64,000 nucleotides of DNA from JAMXLO01 sp963819855 (GTDB taxonomy: Bacteria; Pseudomonadota; Alphaproteobacteria; Acetobacterales; Acetobacteraceae): contig CAWFYC010000014.1 of assembly GCA_963819855.1 (NCBI GenBank), positions 234,884-298,883 of the forward strand, read 5' to 3'. Below the pieces are notes generated by a model, which was not told the origin of the DNA, ran no database searches, and worked only from the letters and a program-made list of their open reading frames with translations. The translations under genes were made by a program, and so were the position numbers. Of the stretch, positions 8,766 through 18,655 are shown one piece after another. Position 1 is the first letter of the stretch; the number at the start of each line of letters is the position of its first letter.

Positions 8766-10376
8766 ATGGCCATTCAAGAGTTTGACGCCGTTGTAATCGG
8801 CGCAGGCTTTTCCGGCATGCACATGCTGAAATCGCTACGCGACAAACTGGGACTGAAAGTGCGGGTTTATGAAGCCGGTGAAAGCGTCGGCGGCACCTGG
8901 TATTGGAACCGTTACCCGGGCGCTCGCTGCGATTCCGACGCCTACATCTATTGCTTCACCTGGGACAGGCAGTTGTTGCAAGAGTGGGAATGGTCCGAAC
9001 GCTATCCCGAGCAGCCTGAAATCCTGCGCTATCTCGAGCATGTCGCGAGGCGCCATGATCTGAAGCGCGATATGCAATTCAACACCCGCGTGACGGGCGC
9101 CGAATTCGACGAAGCAGCCAACCTGTGGAGGGTGCACACAGACAAGGGCGATGAGGTGACGGCCCACTACCTGATCGCGGCCGTGGGCAGCCTGTCGACC
9201 ACGAACATGCCTCAGATCAAGGGCCTGGAGACATTCAAAGGCAGATGGTACCATACCAGCCGCTTCCCGCATGGCGGCGTTGACTTCACCGGGAAGCGCG
9301 TGGTCGTGGTCGGCACGGGTGCTACCGCGGTACAGGCGATTCCCGAAATCGCGCAGCAGGCGAAGCGGCTCACCGTGTTTCAGCGTACCGCCAACTACTG
9401 TGTGCCGGCGCGCAACGGCAAGGTGGACCCCGAAGTGACCGCCGCGCGCAAGGCGGATTATGACGGGGTGGTCGGGCGGATCCGCGAATCGTTCTTCGGC
9501 TTCGAGTACGACTTCATTCCGAAATCGGTGCTGGAGACCACGCCCGAGGAACGGAAGCACGAGTTCGATAGGATGTGGGATGCCGGCGGCTTTGCCTTCT
9601 GGCTGGCAAACTATCAGGACATGTTCTTCAGTCAGGAGGCCAATGAACTTTGCGCCGACTATATCAGGGGCAAGATCCGCAGCACCGTGAAGGACCCGGG
9701 TGTCGCCGAAAGACTGATGCCCAAGGGCCACCATTACGGCACCAAGCGCCAGCCGCTGGACACCAACTACTATGAGACCTTCAACAAGGATAACGTGTCG
9801 CTGGTCGATGCCGCCACCGACGGCGGTATCGAGGAGATCACCGAAACGGGCATCCGGGCAGGCGGCAAGGAATACGAATGCGACATCATCGTGTTCGCGA
9901 CCGGTTTCGATGCCATGACTGGCCCACTGAAGGCTTTGAACCTGAAGGGCCGTGGCGGTGTTACGCTCGACGATGTGTGGGCCGACGGTCCGCACTCCTA
10001 CCTCGGCATCTCCGTTGCCGGTTTCCCTAATCTTTTCACCATCACCGGCCCGCAAAGCCCGTCGGTGCTGTCGAACATGCCGGTTTCGATCGCGCAGCAT
10101 GTGGAATGGGTCACCGACTGCATCGATGCCATGCGCAAAGATGGCAAGACGATCATCGAAGCGACACGAGAGGCACAGGACCTGTGGGTCGCCCATGTCA
10201 ACGAGGTCGTAGACACGACGCTGATGACCAGCGCCAACTCCTGGTACATGAGTGCCAATATCGCAGGGAAGCCACGCGCCTTCCTGCCGTATCTGGATCC
10301 GGAAGGCGTTGCGGGATACCGGAAGCGGTGCGATGAGGTGGCCGCCAATGGTTATCAGGGATTCGCATTGGCGTAG
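8766..10376 (+). CDS. Flavin-binding monooxygenase, Baeyer-Villiger type
   Basis: 536 aa from ATG 8766, with GGGAGGAAC upstream. The FAD Rossmann motif GAGFSG is at about residues 12-17 and an NADP Rossmann motif GTGATAVQ at about 183-190. The signature between them reads FKGRWYHTSRF near residue 157. The type I Baeyer-Villiger consensus is FxGxxxHxxxW, and here the final tryptophan is phenylalanine. Length and layout match cyclohexanone/phenylacetone-type monooxygenases, which turn ketones into esters or lactones using NADPH and O2. The next gene encodes an alpha/beta hydrolase that could act on such an ester. Confidence 0.88.
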   Translation: MAIQEFDAVVIGAGFSGMHMLKSLRDKLGLKVRVYEAGESVGGTWYWNRYPGARCDSDAYIYCFTWDRQLLQEWEWSERYPEQPEILRYLEHVARRHDLKRDMQFNTRVTGAEFDEAANLWRVHTDKGDEVTAHYLIAAVGSLSTTNMPQIKGLETFKGRWYHTSRFPHGGVDFTGKRVVVVGTGATAVQAIPEIAQQAKRLTVFQRTANYCVPARNGKVDPEVTAARKADYDGVVGRIRESFFGFEYDFIPKSVLETTPEERKHEFDRMWDAGGFAFWLANYQDMFFSQEANELCADYIRGKIRSTVKDPGVAERLMPKGHHYGTKRQPLDTNYYETFNKDNVSLVDAATDGGIEEITETGIRAGGKEYECDIIVFATGFDAMTGPLKALNLKGRGGVTLDDVWADGPHSYLGISVAGFPNLFTITGPQSPSVLSNMPVSIAQHVEWVTDCIDAMRKDGKTIIEATREAQDLWVAHVNEVVDTTLMTSANSWYMSANIAGKPRAFLPYLDPEGVAGYRKRCDEVAANGYQGFALA

Positions 10377-10460
10377 CCGGCCAGCCGTAGAACAGACAAC
10401 AGGGCGGGCGACTGGACAACAGCTCTGGCCCGCCCAATGAAACCACCGGCAGAGAAAACC

Positions 10461-11513
10461 ATGATCGATAGTCCCTATTATTCGCAGGCCGTACACGGCC
10501 CTTACGAACTGTATGACCTCGGTGATCTCGAGTTGGAAGACGGCGGCACCATACGCGGCTGCAAACTTGCCTACGCGACGTTCGGTGCGCTCAATGCTGC
10601 CAGGGACAACGCCATCCTGATTCCCACCTGGTACTCCGGCACCAACAAGATCATCGAGCAGGTGTATATCGGCAAGGGACGGGCGCTCGACCCCGATAAG
10701 TATTTTATTGCCGTCGTCAATCAGATCGGGAATGGCCTTTCCAGCTCGCCGCACAACACTCCGCCACCGGGAGGAATGGCGTATTTTCCGCATGTGCGCA
10801 TCGGCGATGACGTGCGCGCGCAGCACAAACTGGTGACGGAGAAATTTGGCGTGACGAGTCTGGCGCTGGTCGCCGGGGGGTCGATGGGCGCGCAGCAGAC
10901 CTACGAATGGGCGGTACGCTATCCCGTCATGGTAAAGCGCGCTGCGCCCATCGCCGGCACGGCGAAGAATACCATCCACGATTTTCTGTTCACTGAAACG
11001 CTGGTCGAGGCGATCACGTCTGATCCCGGTTTCAAACAGGGTTTCTACAATTCGCCGACGGACGTGCGAGAGGGCTTGTTGCGTCATGCCAAAATGTGGG
11101 CCGTGATGGGTTGGAGCACAGAGTTCTTCCAGCAGGAACGGCACAAGGCCCTGGGCTTCTCTTCGATTGACGATTTCGTCGTCAACTTCATGTATGCCTA
11201 TTTCAGCGTGATGGACCCGAACGATCTGCTGTGCCAGGCGTGGAAATGGCAACGTGGTGACGTCAGTCGCCACACCGGGGGCAACTTGCGGGCGGCTTTG
11301 AGTCGCATCAAGGCCAAGACCTTTGTCATCCCGATGTCGTCGGATATGTTCTTCCCACCTGCCGATTGCCAAGCCGAGTGGCGCCTCATTCCCGATGCCG
11401 AGTTTCGGCCGATCGATACCATCGATGGGCACCTCGCGTTGTTCGGCGCGGATCCCGGTGTGATCCGGCAGCTCGATAAGCACCTGAGTGAGCTGCTGGC
11501 GACGGATGTTTAA
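10461..11513 (+). CDS. MetX-like alpha/beta hydrolase
   Basis: 350 aa from ATG 10461 (AGAGAA upstream). An in-frame ATG at 10437 has no visible ribosome site. The nucleophile elbow is GGSMGAQQ near residue 140. The acid residue is in SSDMFFPPADC and the histidine in DGHLALFG, the order found in homoserine O-acetyltransferase-type folds. Because it follows a Baeyer-Villiger monooxygenase by 84 bases and overlaps a binding-protein gene, hydrolysis of an ester product is more likely than methionine synthesis. That reading is contextual. Confidence 0.8.
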   Translation: MIDSPYYSQAVHGPYELYDLGDLELEDGGTIRGCKLAYATFGALNAARDNAILIPTWYSGTNKIIEQVYIGKGRALDPDKYFIAVVNQIGNGLSSSPHNTPPPGGMAYFPHVRIGDDVRAQHKLVTEKFGVTSLALVAGGSMGAQQTYEWAVRYPVMVKRAAPIAGTAKNTIHDFLFTETLVEAITSDPGFKQGFYNSPTDVREGLLRHAKMWAVMGWSTEFFQQERHKALGFSSIDDFVVNFMYAYFSVMDPNDLLCQAWKWQRGDVSRHTGGNLRAALSRIKAKTFVIPMSSDMFFPPADCQAEWRLIPDAEFRPIDTIDGHLALFGADPGVIRQLDKHLSELLATDV

Positions 11514-12441
11514 ACTCGCCATACCGGACCTGATCTCGAACTCCTACTTTCCGGCGCTGGCGGCAGCCGAGCTGGGGTTCTTTCAGCGCGAGGGGATTGC
11601 GGTCTCCGCCGAGCTGATCTTCCCGGTTGATCGCGCCTACGCGGCTCTACGTGACGGTGAAGTCGATTTTGTCGGCGGTGCCGCGCATGGCGCGCTCGCC
11701 GCGTTTCCCCAATGGCACGGCGTCAGATTGCTCGGCGCGCTGTCGCAGGGAATGTACTGGTTCCTGGTGATGCGCACTGGGCTCGGCATCGCTCGCGGCG
11801 ATCTGCTGGCCCTCCGAGGCCGGCGGATCGGCGCGGCGCCGTGGGTCGAGATGGGGCTGCGGCGGCTGTTGACTGCCGCCGGCCTCGACCTTCAGGGAGA
11901 TGACATCAGGATAGGACCGGTACCGGGAGCGACTGGTTCCGCAGTCAATTTCGGGCTCACCGCTGTCAAGGCACTCTCGGCCGGCAAGATCGACGGGTTC
12001 TGGGCAAACGGCATGGCGGCCGAGCTGGCGGTGACGACAGGTATCGGCAGCATTGTCCTCGATGTCCGCCGCGGTGACGGCCCGCCGGGTAGTTTCAACT
12101 ACACGATGCCGGTGCTGGCGACGACCGAGCGGCTGATCAAACGCTCACCTGATGCCGTAGCCGCAGCGGTGCGTGCGCTGGTCGCGACACAGAACGCCCT
12201 GAAGCAGGACGTGTCGCGCGCCACCGAAGTCGGCCACAAGCGCTTTCCACCGCGCGAGGCTGGGCTGATCGCCGGCATCGTGCGCCGCGACCTGCCGTTC
12301 TACGACGCCTCGATAGACGAGACGGGGGTGGCCGCAATCAACGCGTTCGCCCGCGATATGGGCATCCTCGCCGGTGAGGTGCCGTATGATGGCGTGGTCG
12401 CGACGCGATACCGCCATCTCTGGCCGGTGGCGAGCCGGTGA
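11506..12441 (+). CDS. ABC transporter substrate-binding protein, NMT1/SsuA-like
   Basis: 311 aa from ATG 11506, overlapping the hydrolase gene by 8 bases, so translation is probably coupled. NMT1-like features: AIPDLISNSYFPALAAAELGFFQREGI at the N-terminus, GEVDFVGGAAHGALAAF, and GAAPWVEMGLRRLL. No signal peptide precedes the mature-like N-terminus, which is odd for a periplasmic binding protein; it may be cytoplasmic or misassigned in start. No permease or ATPase partner is adjacent. It converges with the dehydrogenase at 12452. Confidence 0.75.
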   Translation: MFKLAIPDLISNSYFPALAAAELGFFQREGIAVSAELIFPVDRAYAALRDGEVDFVGGAAHGALAAFPQWHGVRLLGALSQGMYWFLVMRTGLGIARGDLLALRGRRIGAAPWVEMGLRRLLTAAGLDLQGDDIRIGPVPGATGSAVNFGLTAVKALSAGKIDGFWANGMAAELAVTTGIGSIVLDVRRGDGPPGSFNYTMPVLATTERLIKRSPDAVAAAVRALVATQNALKQDVSRATEVGHKRFPPREAGLIAGIVRRDLPFYDASIDETGVAAINAFARDMGILAGEVPYDGVVATRYRHLWPVASR

Positions 12442-12451
12442 ACGGACCACG

Positions 12452-13229
12452 TCACCCCGCGAACACGGGGCTTTCGGGCAGGCGGGCACCGCCGTCGACG
12501 ACGATGGTTTCGCCGGTGATGTAGCTCAACTCATCGCTCGCGAGGAACACCATCGGGCCAGCGATTTCCTCCGGGCGGCCGAGCCGTTTGGCCGGGATGA
12601 AGTGGGCGATCCGTTCAGCACCGAAGCGGGCCTTGAGGCCTGAGAGACCCGGCGTGTCGATGTAGCCGGGTTCGATGGCGTTCACGGTGATGTTGTCCGC
12701 GGCCAGTTCGATGGCCGCGGTATGGATGAAGCCGGTGACCGCGGCTTTCGACGTGGCATAGGCGCCCGAACCCGGCATCGAGACCTTCGGGCCGGTGACC
12801 GAGGAGGTGACGATGATGCGCCCGGCGCCTTGCCTGCGCATGTGCGGCAGCGACGCCTGGGTCAGCGTGAAGCAGGCTTTCACGTTGACGTTGAACAGCC
12901 GATCGAGGGTTTCGTGGTCCATTTCCTCGATGGTGCGGCGACCGAAGGCGGCAGCGTTGTGGACCATGATGTCGAGCCGGCCGCAGGTGGCGGCGGCCTC
13001 GTCGACCATGGCGCGGGTGGCGTCATGGTCGGCGATATCGACTTGGCGGAAGATCGCCTTGCCGCGCTTCGGCCTCGATCAGGCGCAAGGTTTCCTCGCC
13101 ATGCGCGGCGGTGCGAGTGGCAATGACGACGACGGCTTCCTCGCGCGCGAAGGCGATCGCGATGGCGCGGCCAATGCCCTGTCCGGAGCCAGTGACGATG
13201 GCGACCTTGCCAGTGAGGCGGGTGCCCAT
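12452..13229 (-). pseudogene. Short-chain dehydrogenase/reductase, frameshifted
   Basis: ATG 13229 begins MGTRLTGKVAIVTGSGQGIGRA, the NAD(P)-binding motif of an SDR. Near 13058-13070 the frame changes. The rest (RLDIMVHNAAAFGRRT, a serine in TSSVTG, the catalytic YATSK, C-terminal VDGGARLPESPVFAG) is read one frame over. The total of 778 bases becomes 259 codons if one base is removed, so all family parts are present. It is the last gene of the dipeptide-transport-like operon. It is either inactivated or carries a sequencing error. Confidence 0.8.
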
Positions 13230-13246
13230 GGGAATGTCCTCGCTGG

Positions 13247-14021
13247 TCAGGCGGCGACGTCGATGATGCCGCCGCTGGCGTCGAAGCCCTGATTGGCGCG
13301 CAGCAGTTGTTGCGAATAGGGATCGGTGACGCGGCCCTCGGCAAGTGCGGCAGCGGTGGTCATTTCGAGCAGGCGACCGCTGTGCATGACACCGATACGG
13401 TCGCAGATATGCGCGATGACGGCGAGGTCGTGGCTGACCATCAGCATGGTCAGGCCATGGTCGCGCCGCAGTCGGGTCAGCAGGTTGAGGATCTCGGCCT
13501 GGACGGAGACGTCGAGCGCCGAGGTGGGTTCGTCGAGCAGCAGGACTTTGGGCTCGAGAATAAGCGCGCGCGCGATGGCAACGCGCTGGCGCTGGCCGCC
13601 GCTGAGTTGGTGGGGGTAGCGGTAGCGGTGCTCGCGGCCGAGCCCGACCTCGGTGAGGGCGGCCATGATGCGATTCTCGGTGTTGCCGAGCCGGTGTATC
13701 GCGATCGGAGCACTGAGCGTCTGGTCGACCGTCTGGTTCGGATGCAGCGACCCGTAGGGGTCCTGGAAGACCATCTGAATGATCTTTCGGGATTCGCGGG
13801 GACGGCGGTTGGACAATTCGCGACCGTTGATCACCACGCTTCCCTCGGCGTGCGGGATCAGGCCGGCGACGGCGCGAAGCACGGTGGATTTGCCGGAGCC
13901 GGATTCGCCGACCAGGCCCAGCGCGTCGCCGGCCGGAATGCGAAACGACACCTCGCGGGCGGCGCGTACCAGTCGTGGGACCGGCGCCGTAGGTGACGGA
14001 GACGCCGTCAAGTTCGATCAA
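13247..14021 (-). pseudogene. Peptide/nickel ABC transporter ATPase (DppF-like), frameshifted near the N-terminus
   Basis: A TTG at 14021 overlaps the preceding stop (TTGA) and opens LIELDGVSVTYGAG. Near 13972-13988 the frame shifts by one and continues VRAAREVSFRIPAGD with Walker A GESGSGKST, signature LSGGQRQR, Walker B LLLDEPTSALD and a switch histidine in VSHDLAVIAH. 775 bases become 258 codons after removing one base. In dpp/opp systems this ATPase pairs with DppD, encoded just upstream. From 14011 onwards the frame is open, so a shortened protein could in principle be made. Confidence 0.82.
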
Positions 14022-14887
14022 GCGGCGGCTCCCACGGCGGCGGGAAGATCGATCAGCCATTCGGGGTCGCGCCGCAACTGCGGCAGCTCGGCGCGGCGGT
14101 GGCCGAGTTCGGGGAGGGCGTCGAGCAGACCCTTGGTATAGGGATGGCGCGCTTCATTCAGCCGGCCGGCATCGCAGACCTCGACGATCTGGCCGGCGTA
14201 CATGACGAGCACCCGGTCGCAGAACGACGCGACGAGATGGAGATTGTGGCTGATGAGGATCAGCCCCATGCCGCGGCGCTTCACCATCTCGTCCATGATG
14301 GCGAGCACCTGCTGCTGGACCGACACGTCGAGCGCCGAGGTGGGTTCGTCGGCGATCAGGATGTCGGGGCCAGCGATCAGCATCATCGCGATCATGATGC
14401 GCTGGCCCATGCCGCCGGAAACCTGGTGGGCGTATTGGTGGTAGACGCGCTCGGGGTCGCGGATGTGGACGGCCTCGAGCATTTCCAGCGCGGCGGTGCG
14501 AGCGGCCTGCTTGCTGCTGCCGAAATGGTAGCGGTGCGTCTCGGCGATCTGCTTGCCCACGGTCATCACCGGATCGAGCGAATATTTCGGGTCCTGCAGC
14601 ACCATGGCGATGCGCTTGCCGCGCAGGCGGCGAAATCCCCTCTCGTCGAGACGGGTCAGGTCGGTCTCGCCGAGGCGCATCTCGTCGGCCTCGACGCGAC
14701 CGGGATAGGGGATCAGGCCCATGATGGCGCGGCCGGTGGTCGATTTGCCCGAGCCCGACTCGCCGACGATGCCAAGACGCTCGCGGCCGAGCGAGAAGGA
14801 TACGTTGCGCACTGCACGGAAATCGCCGTCGTCGCCGGGGTAGACGACGCGCAGATTGCGTATGGTCAGAAGCGGGCCATCGCTCAT
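14018..14887 (-). CDS. Peptide/nickel ABC transporter ATPase (DppD-like)
   Basis: 289 aa from ATG 14887, overlapping the permease stop by four bases (ATGA). It has Walker A GESGSGKST, signature SGGMGQR, Walker B ILIADEPTSALD and switch histidine in ISHNLHLVA. The C-terminal HPYTKGLLDALPELGHRR is typical of the oligopeptide/dipeptide ATPase tail. It is the only gene of the six in this minus-strand operon (12452-18498) without a frame break. Confidence 0.9.
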   Translation of the reverse strand: MSDGPLLTIRNLRVVYPGDDGDFRAVRNVSFSLGRERLGIVGESGSGKSTTGRAIMGLIPYPGRVEADEMRLGETDLTRLDERGFRRLRGKRIAMVLQDPKYSLDPVMTVGKQIAETHRYHFGSSKQAARTAALEMLEAVHIRDPERVYHQYAHQVSGGMGQRIMIAMMLIAGPDILIADEPTSALDVSVQQQVLAIMDEMVKRRGMGLILISHNLHLVASFCDRVLVMYAGQIVEVCDAGRLNEARHPYTKGLLDALPELGHRRAELPQLRRDPEWLIDLPAAVGAAA

Positions 14888-15816
14888 CCGGCGCGCGAAT
14901 CCGAGACGTCGCGAAGGCCGTCGCCGAGCAGGTTGAAGCCGAGGCTGACAATGAAGATGGCCATGCCCGGGATGGTCGCGACCCACCACTGGTCAAGCAG
15001 GTACTGCCGGCCGGAGGAGACCATGGCGCCCCATTCGGGTGCGGGCGGCTGCGCGCCGAGACCGAGGAAACCGAGGCCGGCGGCGGTGAGAATGATGCCG
15101 GCCATATCGAGCGTGAGGCGGATGATCACCGAGGGGAGGCTGAGCGGCATGATCTGCGTGAACAGGATGCGCAGGTGCGAGGCGCCCTGGAGTTCGGCCG
15201 CCTCGATGAACTCGGCGTTGCGCCGCGTCAGCGTTTCCGCGCGCGCCAGCCTGGCATAGGGCGGCCAGGCGGTGAGCGAAATCGCGATCACCGCGTTCTC
15301 GATGCCCGGCCCGAGCGCGGCGGCGAAGGCGAGCGCGAGCACAAGGCGCGGGAAGGCGAGGAAGATGTCGGTGATGCGCATCAGCACGGCGTCGATCCAG
15401 CCGCCGAAATAGCCGGCCGGCAGGCCGATCGCGAGGCCGACCGGCACCACGATGACACTCACCAGAGCAACGATGGTCAGCGTGATGCGGCTGCCGAAGA
15501 TGACACGGGCGTAGATGTCGCGGCCCAACTCGTCGGTGCCGAAGGGATGCGCCCAGGACATCGGCTGCAGCCGGTCCGTCGAGCGTCTGGGTGAAGGCGG
15601 CGGCGTGATTGGCGAACAGCGGGGCGAAGATCGCAACCAGCACCAGCGCCAGCACGATGACGAGCCCGGTCATCGCGAGCCCGTTGCGGTAGAGGCCGAG
15701 CCAGGCCACGATACCAGCGGCCGAACCGGGCCTGGCGACGGCTGGCCGGCGCGGGGTCGAGCAGCCAGCCACGCCAGCCGGTCGGCGCGCCGATATGCAA
15801 GCCCGGTCGCGCTCAT
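14884..15816 (-). pseudogene. Dipeptide/nickel ABC permease (DppC-like), three frameshifts
   Basis: ATG 15816 overlaps the DppB stop (ATGA). Family sequence is spread over three frames. MSATG is followed, after a break near 15790-15810, by WLLDPAPASRRQARFGRWYRG. A break near 15703-15707 leads to WLGLYRNGLAM and the first membrane helix. A break near 15570-15576 leads to LQPMSWAHPFGTDELGRD and the BPD_transp domain with the EAA loop (EFIEAAELQGAS). Each break is explained by one extra base; 933 minus 3 gives 310 codons. The longest intact piece (14884-15636) keeps most of the permease core. Confidence 0.8.
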
Positions 15817-16890
15817 CCGCGGCTCCGTGCGCGCGGATCGACCAGCGGGTAGATGAGGTCGGAGAGCATGTTGAGGAAAATGTACACGACGCCGATCACC
15901 ATGGTGCCGCCGAGCACCGCGTTGAGATCGGCGTTGAACAGCGAGTTCTTCATGTAGAGTCCAAGCCCGGGCCAGGCGAACACCGTCTCGGTCAACACCG
16001 CGCCCTCCAGCAGGCTGCCGAAGGTCAGCGCGATGACGGTAACCAGCTGCACCCAGACATTGCCGAGCGCGTGAACCCACACCACGCGGAACGGCGACAA
16101 TCCCTTGGCCAGCGTCGCCAGCACGTATTCCTGCCTGAGCTGACCGAGCATGAAGCTGCGCGTCATGCGCGCCACATAGGCGAGCGAGAGATAGCCCAGG
16201 ATGGAGGCGGGCAGCACGAGGTGGCTGAGCGCGTTCCAGAACACCTCGGTCTCGCCGGCGATCAGGCTGTCGATGGTGATCAGGCCGGTGACGGTCGGCA
16301 CGATGTCGTCGTAGGACACGTCGAGGCGCCCCGGTCCCTCGACCCAGCCGAGCTTGGCGTAAAACAGCAGCAGCCCGACCAGCCCGAGCCAGAACACCGG
16401 CATCGAATAGCCGAGCAGCGAGCCGAAGCGGACCACGTGGTCCTGCCAGCGACCGCGATGGGTGGCGGCGACCACGCCAAGCGGCACGCCGAACACCGTG
16501 CCCACGAACAGCGCCAGGAGGGCCAGCTCCATGGTGGCGGGAAACACGCGGGTCATGTCCTCGCAGCACCGGGTGCGCGGTGATCAGCGAGACGCCGAAA
16601 TCGGCATGCAGCACTTTGTTCAGATAGCGCCAGTACTGCAGCGGGATCGGCAGGTTGACGCCGATTTCGGCGGCAACCCGGTCATAGGTCGCGCGCGAGG
16701 CCTTGTCGCCCACGATGGCGAGCACCGGGTCGATCGGGATGATGCGGCCGATGAAGAAGGTGACGCAGGTCAGCCCCAGGAAGGTAAGCGCCACCGAGAA
16801 CAACATGCTGGCGAGGCGACGAATGGGCCGGGCAGCCCGCCAGACCCATCCGTCATTCGCTATCGCCGCCGTGGCGGCAGTGGCGCTCAC
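15813..16890 (-). pseudogene. Dipeptide/nickel ABC permease (DppB-like), one frameshift
   Basis: Probable GTG start at 16890 (GTG 16896 is an alternative). The first 110 residues (LFSVALTFLGLTCVTFFIGRIIPIDP onward to HADFGVSLITAHPVL) are in one frame. Near 16557-16568 one extra base moves the rest (EDMTRVFPATMELALLALFVGT onward) to the next frame. 1078 minus 1 gives 359 codons, a normal DppB length. The EAA-loop-like stretch LRQEYVLATLAKGLSPFRVVW and the C-terminal DLIYPLVDPRAR are conserved features of the family. Confidence 0.8.
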
Positions 16891-16900
16891 CCCCACAGTC

Positions 16901-18498
16901 TCAGGTCTTGGTGATCGTCCGGAAGAAGTAGAGGTCCTCGACAATGCCCGGCGTGTAGCCCTTGACGTTCGCGCGCGAGGCGACCTCGTTGGACGGCTGG
17001 AACATCAGGATGTACGGCCCGTCGTCGGTCACGATCTTCTGCAGTTCCGCGTACATCGCCTTGCGCTTGACGGGGTCGATCTCCTGCACCGCCGCGGTCG
17101 TTTTGGCATTCACGGCGGGGTCGAAATAATGACAGCGCCAGGCCAGCGGATGCGGAGCGTCGTCGCTGTCATTGTCGTTGAAGGCGAAGGTCGAGGCGTT
17201 GGTGTGCGGGTCGAGATAATCCGGCGTCCAACTGAGCAGCGTCGCCATCTGCTTGCGGGCGCGGAATTCAGTGACCACCTGCTTTTGGTCGGTGGCGACG
17301 ATGTTCACCTTCACGCCGGCCTGCCCCATGGTCTGCTGCACCGACTGGGCCATTTCGAGCTGCGGCGAGATGTTTGCGGTGCTCAGCCTGAGCTCGAAGC
17401 CGTCCGGATAGCCCGCCTCCGCCAGCAGTGCCTTCGCCTTGGCGACGTCGAGCTTGTAGGGGTCGTAGGAAATCGCGCCGGACAGACCGATGGGCAGGAA
17501 GCTCTGGTGCACCACGAAGCGGCCCTTGAGGAAGGTGTTCGCCATGCCCTCGTAGTCGACGAGGTACTTCAGCGCCAGCCGCACCTTCGGGTTCTTCAGG
17601 TGCGGGTCGGCCAGGTTGAGCCCGATGTACCAGGTGCCGGAGTAGGGGAACGACTCGATCTTGACGTCCTTGTTCTCGGCCAGCGCCTTGAGCTGATCAG
17701 GCTGCAGGCTCGAGCGCGATGTCGATATCGCCTTTTTCCAGCAGCAGCCGCTGCGAACCCGGTTCGGGCACGTGGCGAACGACCACCCGCTTCGTCTTTG
17801 CCAAACCAAGGTGGTAGCCGGGATTGGCCTCCAGCGTCACCGAACTCGTTGGCTTTCCACGACACCAGCCGGTAGGGACCCGATGTGGCCGAGTGGGTCT
17901 TCAGCCAGGTGTTGCCGAGGTCACCGTTGGCCTCGTTGGCCATCGCGACCTTCTTCTCCACCACCGAGGCTGCCACGGTGGCCATCAGGTTCAACACGAG
18001 CGAGGGGGACGAGGTTCTCGGTGATGGTGAACTTCAGGGTCGACGCGTCCGGCGCGGTGATGAGCGACTTGACGTTGTCCTTGTTCCAGCCGAGCTGGGT
18101 GAACAGGAAGGCCGGGGTCTTGTTCATGATGACGACCCGCTGCAGCGAGAAGGCCATGTCGTCCGCGGTGACCGTCGCGCCGCTCTCGAACTTCTGGTTC
18201 GGCCGCAGCTTGAACGTGTAGGTCTTGGCATCGGGCGAGACCGTCCAGCTCTCGGCAACGCCGCCGACCAGCTTGGTCATGTCCTCGGCCTCGTAGCGCA
18301 CGAGGCGGTCGTAGATGCTGGAGAGCGATGATCTGCGCCGAGATCTCGTAGGCTTCGCCCGGATCGAAGGTGATCAGGTCGTCGATCTGGCTTCGCGAAC
18401 ACCACGGTGTCCTTCGGCGTGGCCGCCAGCGCCGCCGAAATTACCGAGGTCAACGGCAACGCCGCCGCCGATGCCATCAAAGTCCGTCTGTGCAACAT
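16901..18498 (-). pseudogene. Extracellular solute-binding protein family 5 (DppA-like), five frameshifts
   Basis: ATG 18498 starts a signal peptide (MLHRRTLMASAAALPL, cleavage about at LAA). Family 5 sequence then hops frame near 18388-18393, 18318-18324, 18002-18012, 17840-17848 and 17704-17714. Recognisable segments include QIDDLITFDPGEAYEIS, SIYDRLVRYEAEDM, KLVGGVAESWTVSPDAKTY, SGPYRLVSWKANE and LEANPGYHLGLAKTKRVVV. All five breaks fit one extra base each: 1598 minus 5 gives 531 codons, the usual size. The protein would bind a peptide or metal chelate for the DppBCDF transporter. Confidence 0.82.
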
Positions 18499-18655
18499 GC
18501 CCGGTCTCCCTGTTCCCTGGTGTTTTCTCTGATTGCTGTGTCCGGGGTCAAGCTGTTCCCCTTGCCGTCAGCGATCCCTGCAGGCCACCCGCTTCTCCTC
18601 GCGGTCGCCGCATAGCTGCCGCATGATGGGGTCCGGATGGCGAGGCGTGCCAATC

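Noticed and set aside
10461..11513. Assignment as methionine-pathway metX
   Set aside because: The fold matches, but the operon context (monooxygenase and binding protein) points to a catabolic hydrolase, so no gene symbol is given.
8835..11522. 895-codon minus-strand frame
   Set aside because: Antisense shadow of the monooxygenase and hydrolase genes, whose sense translations have full family motifs.
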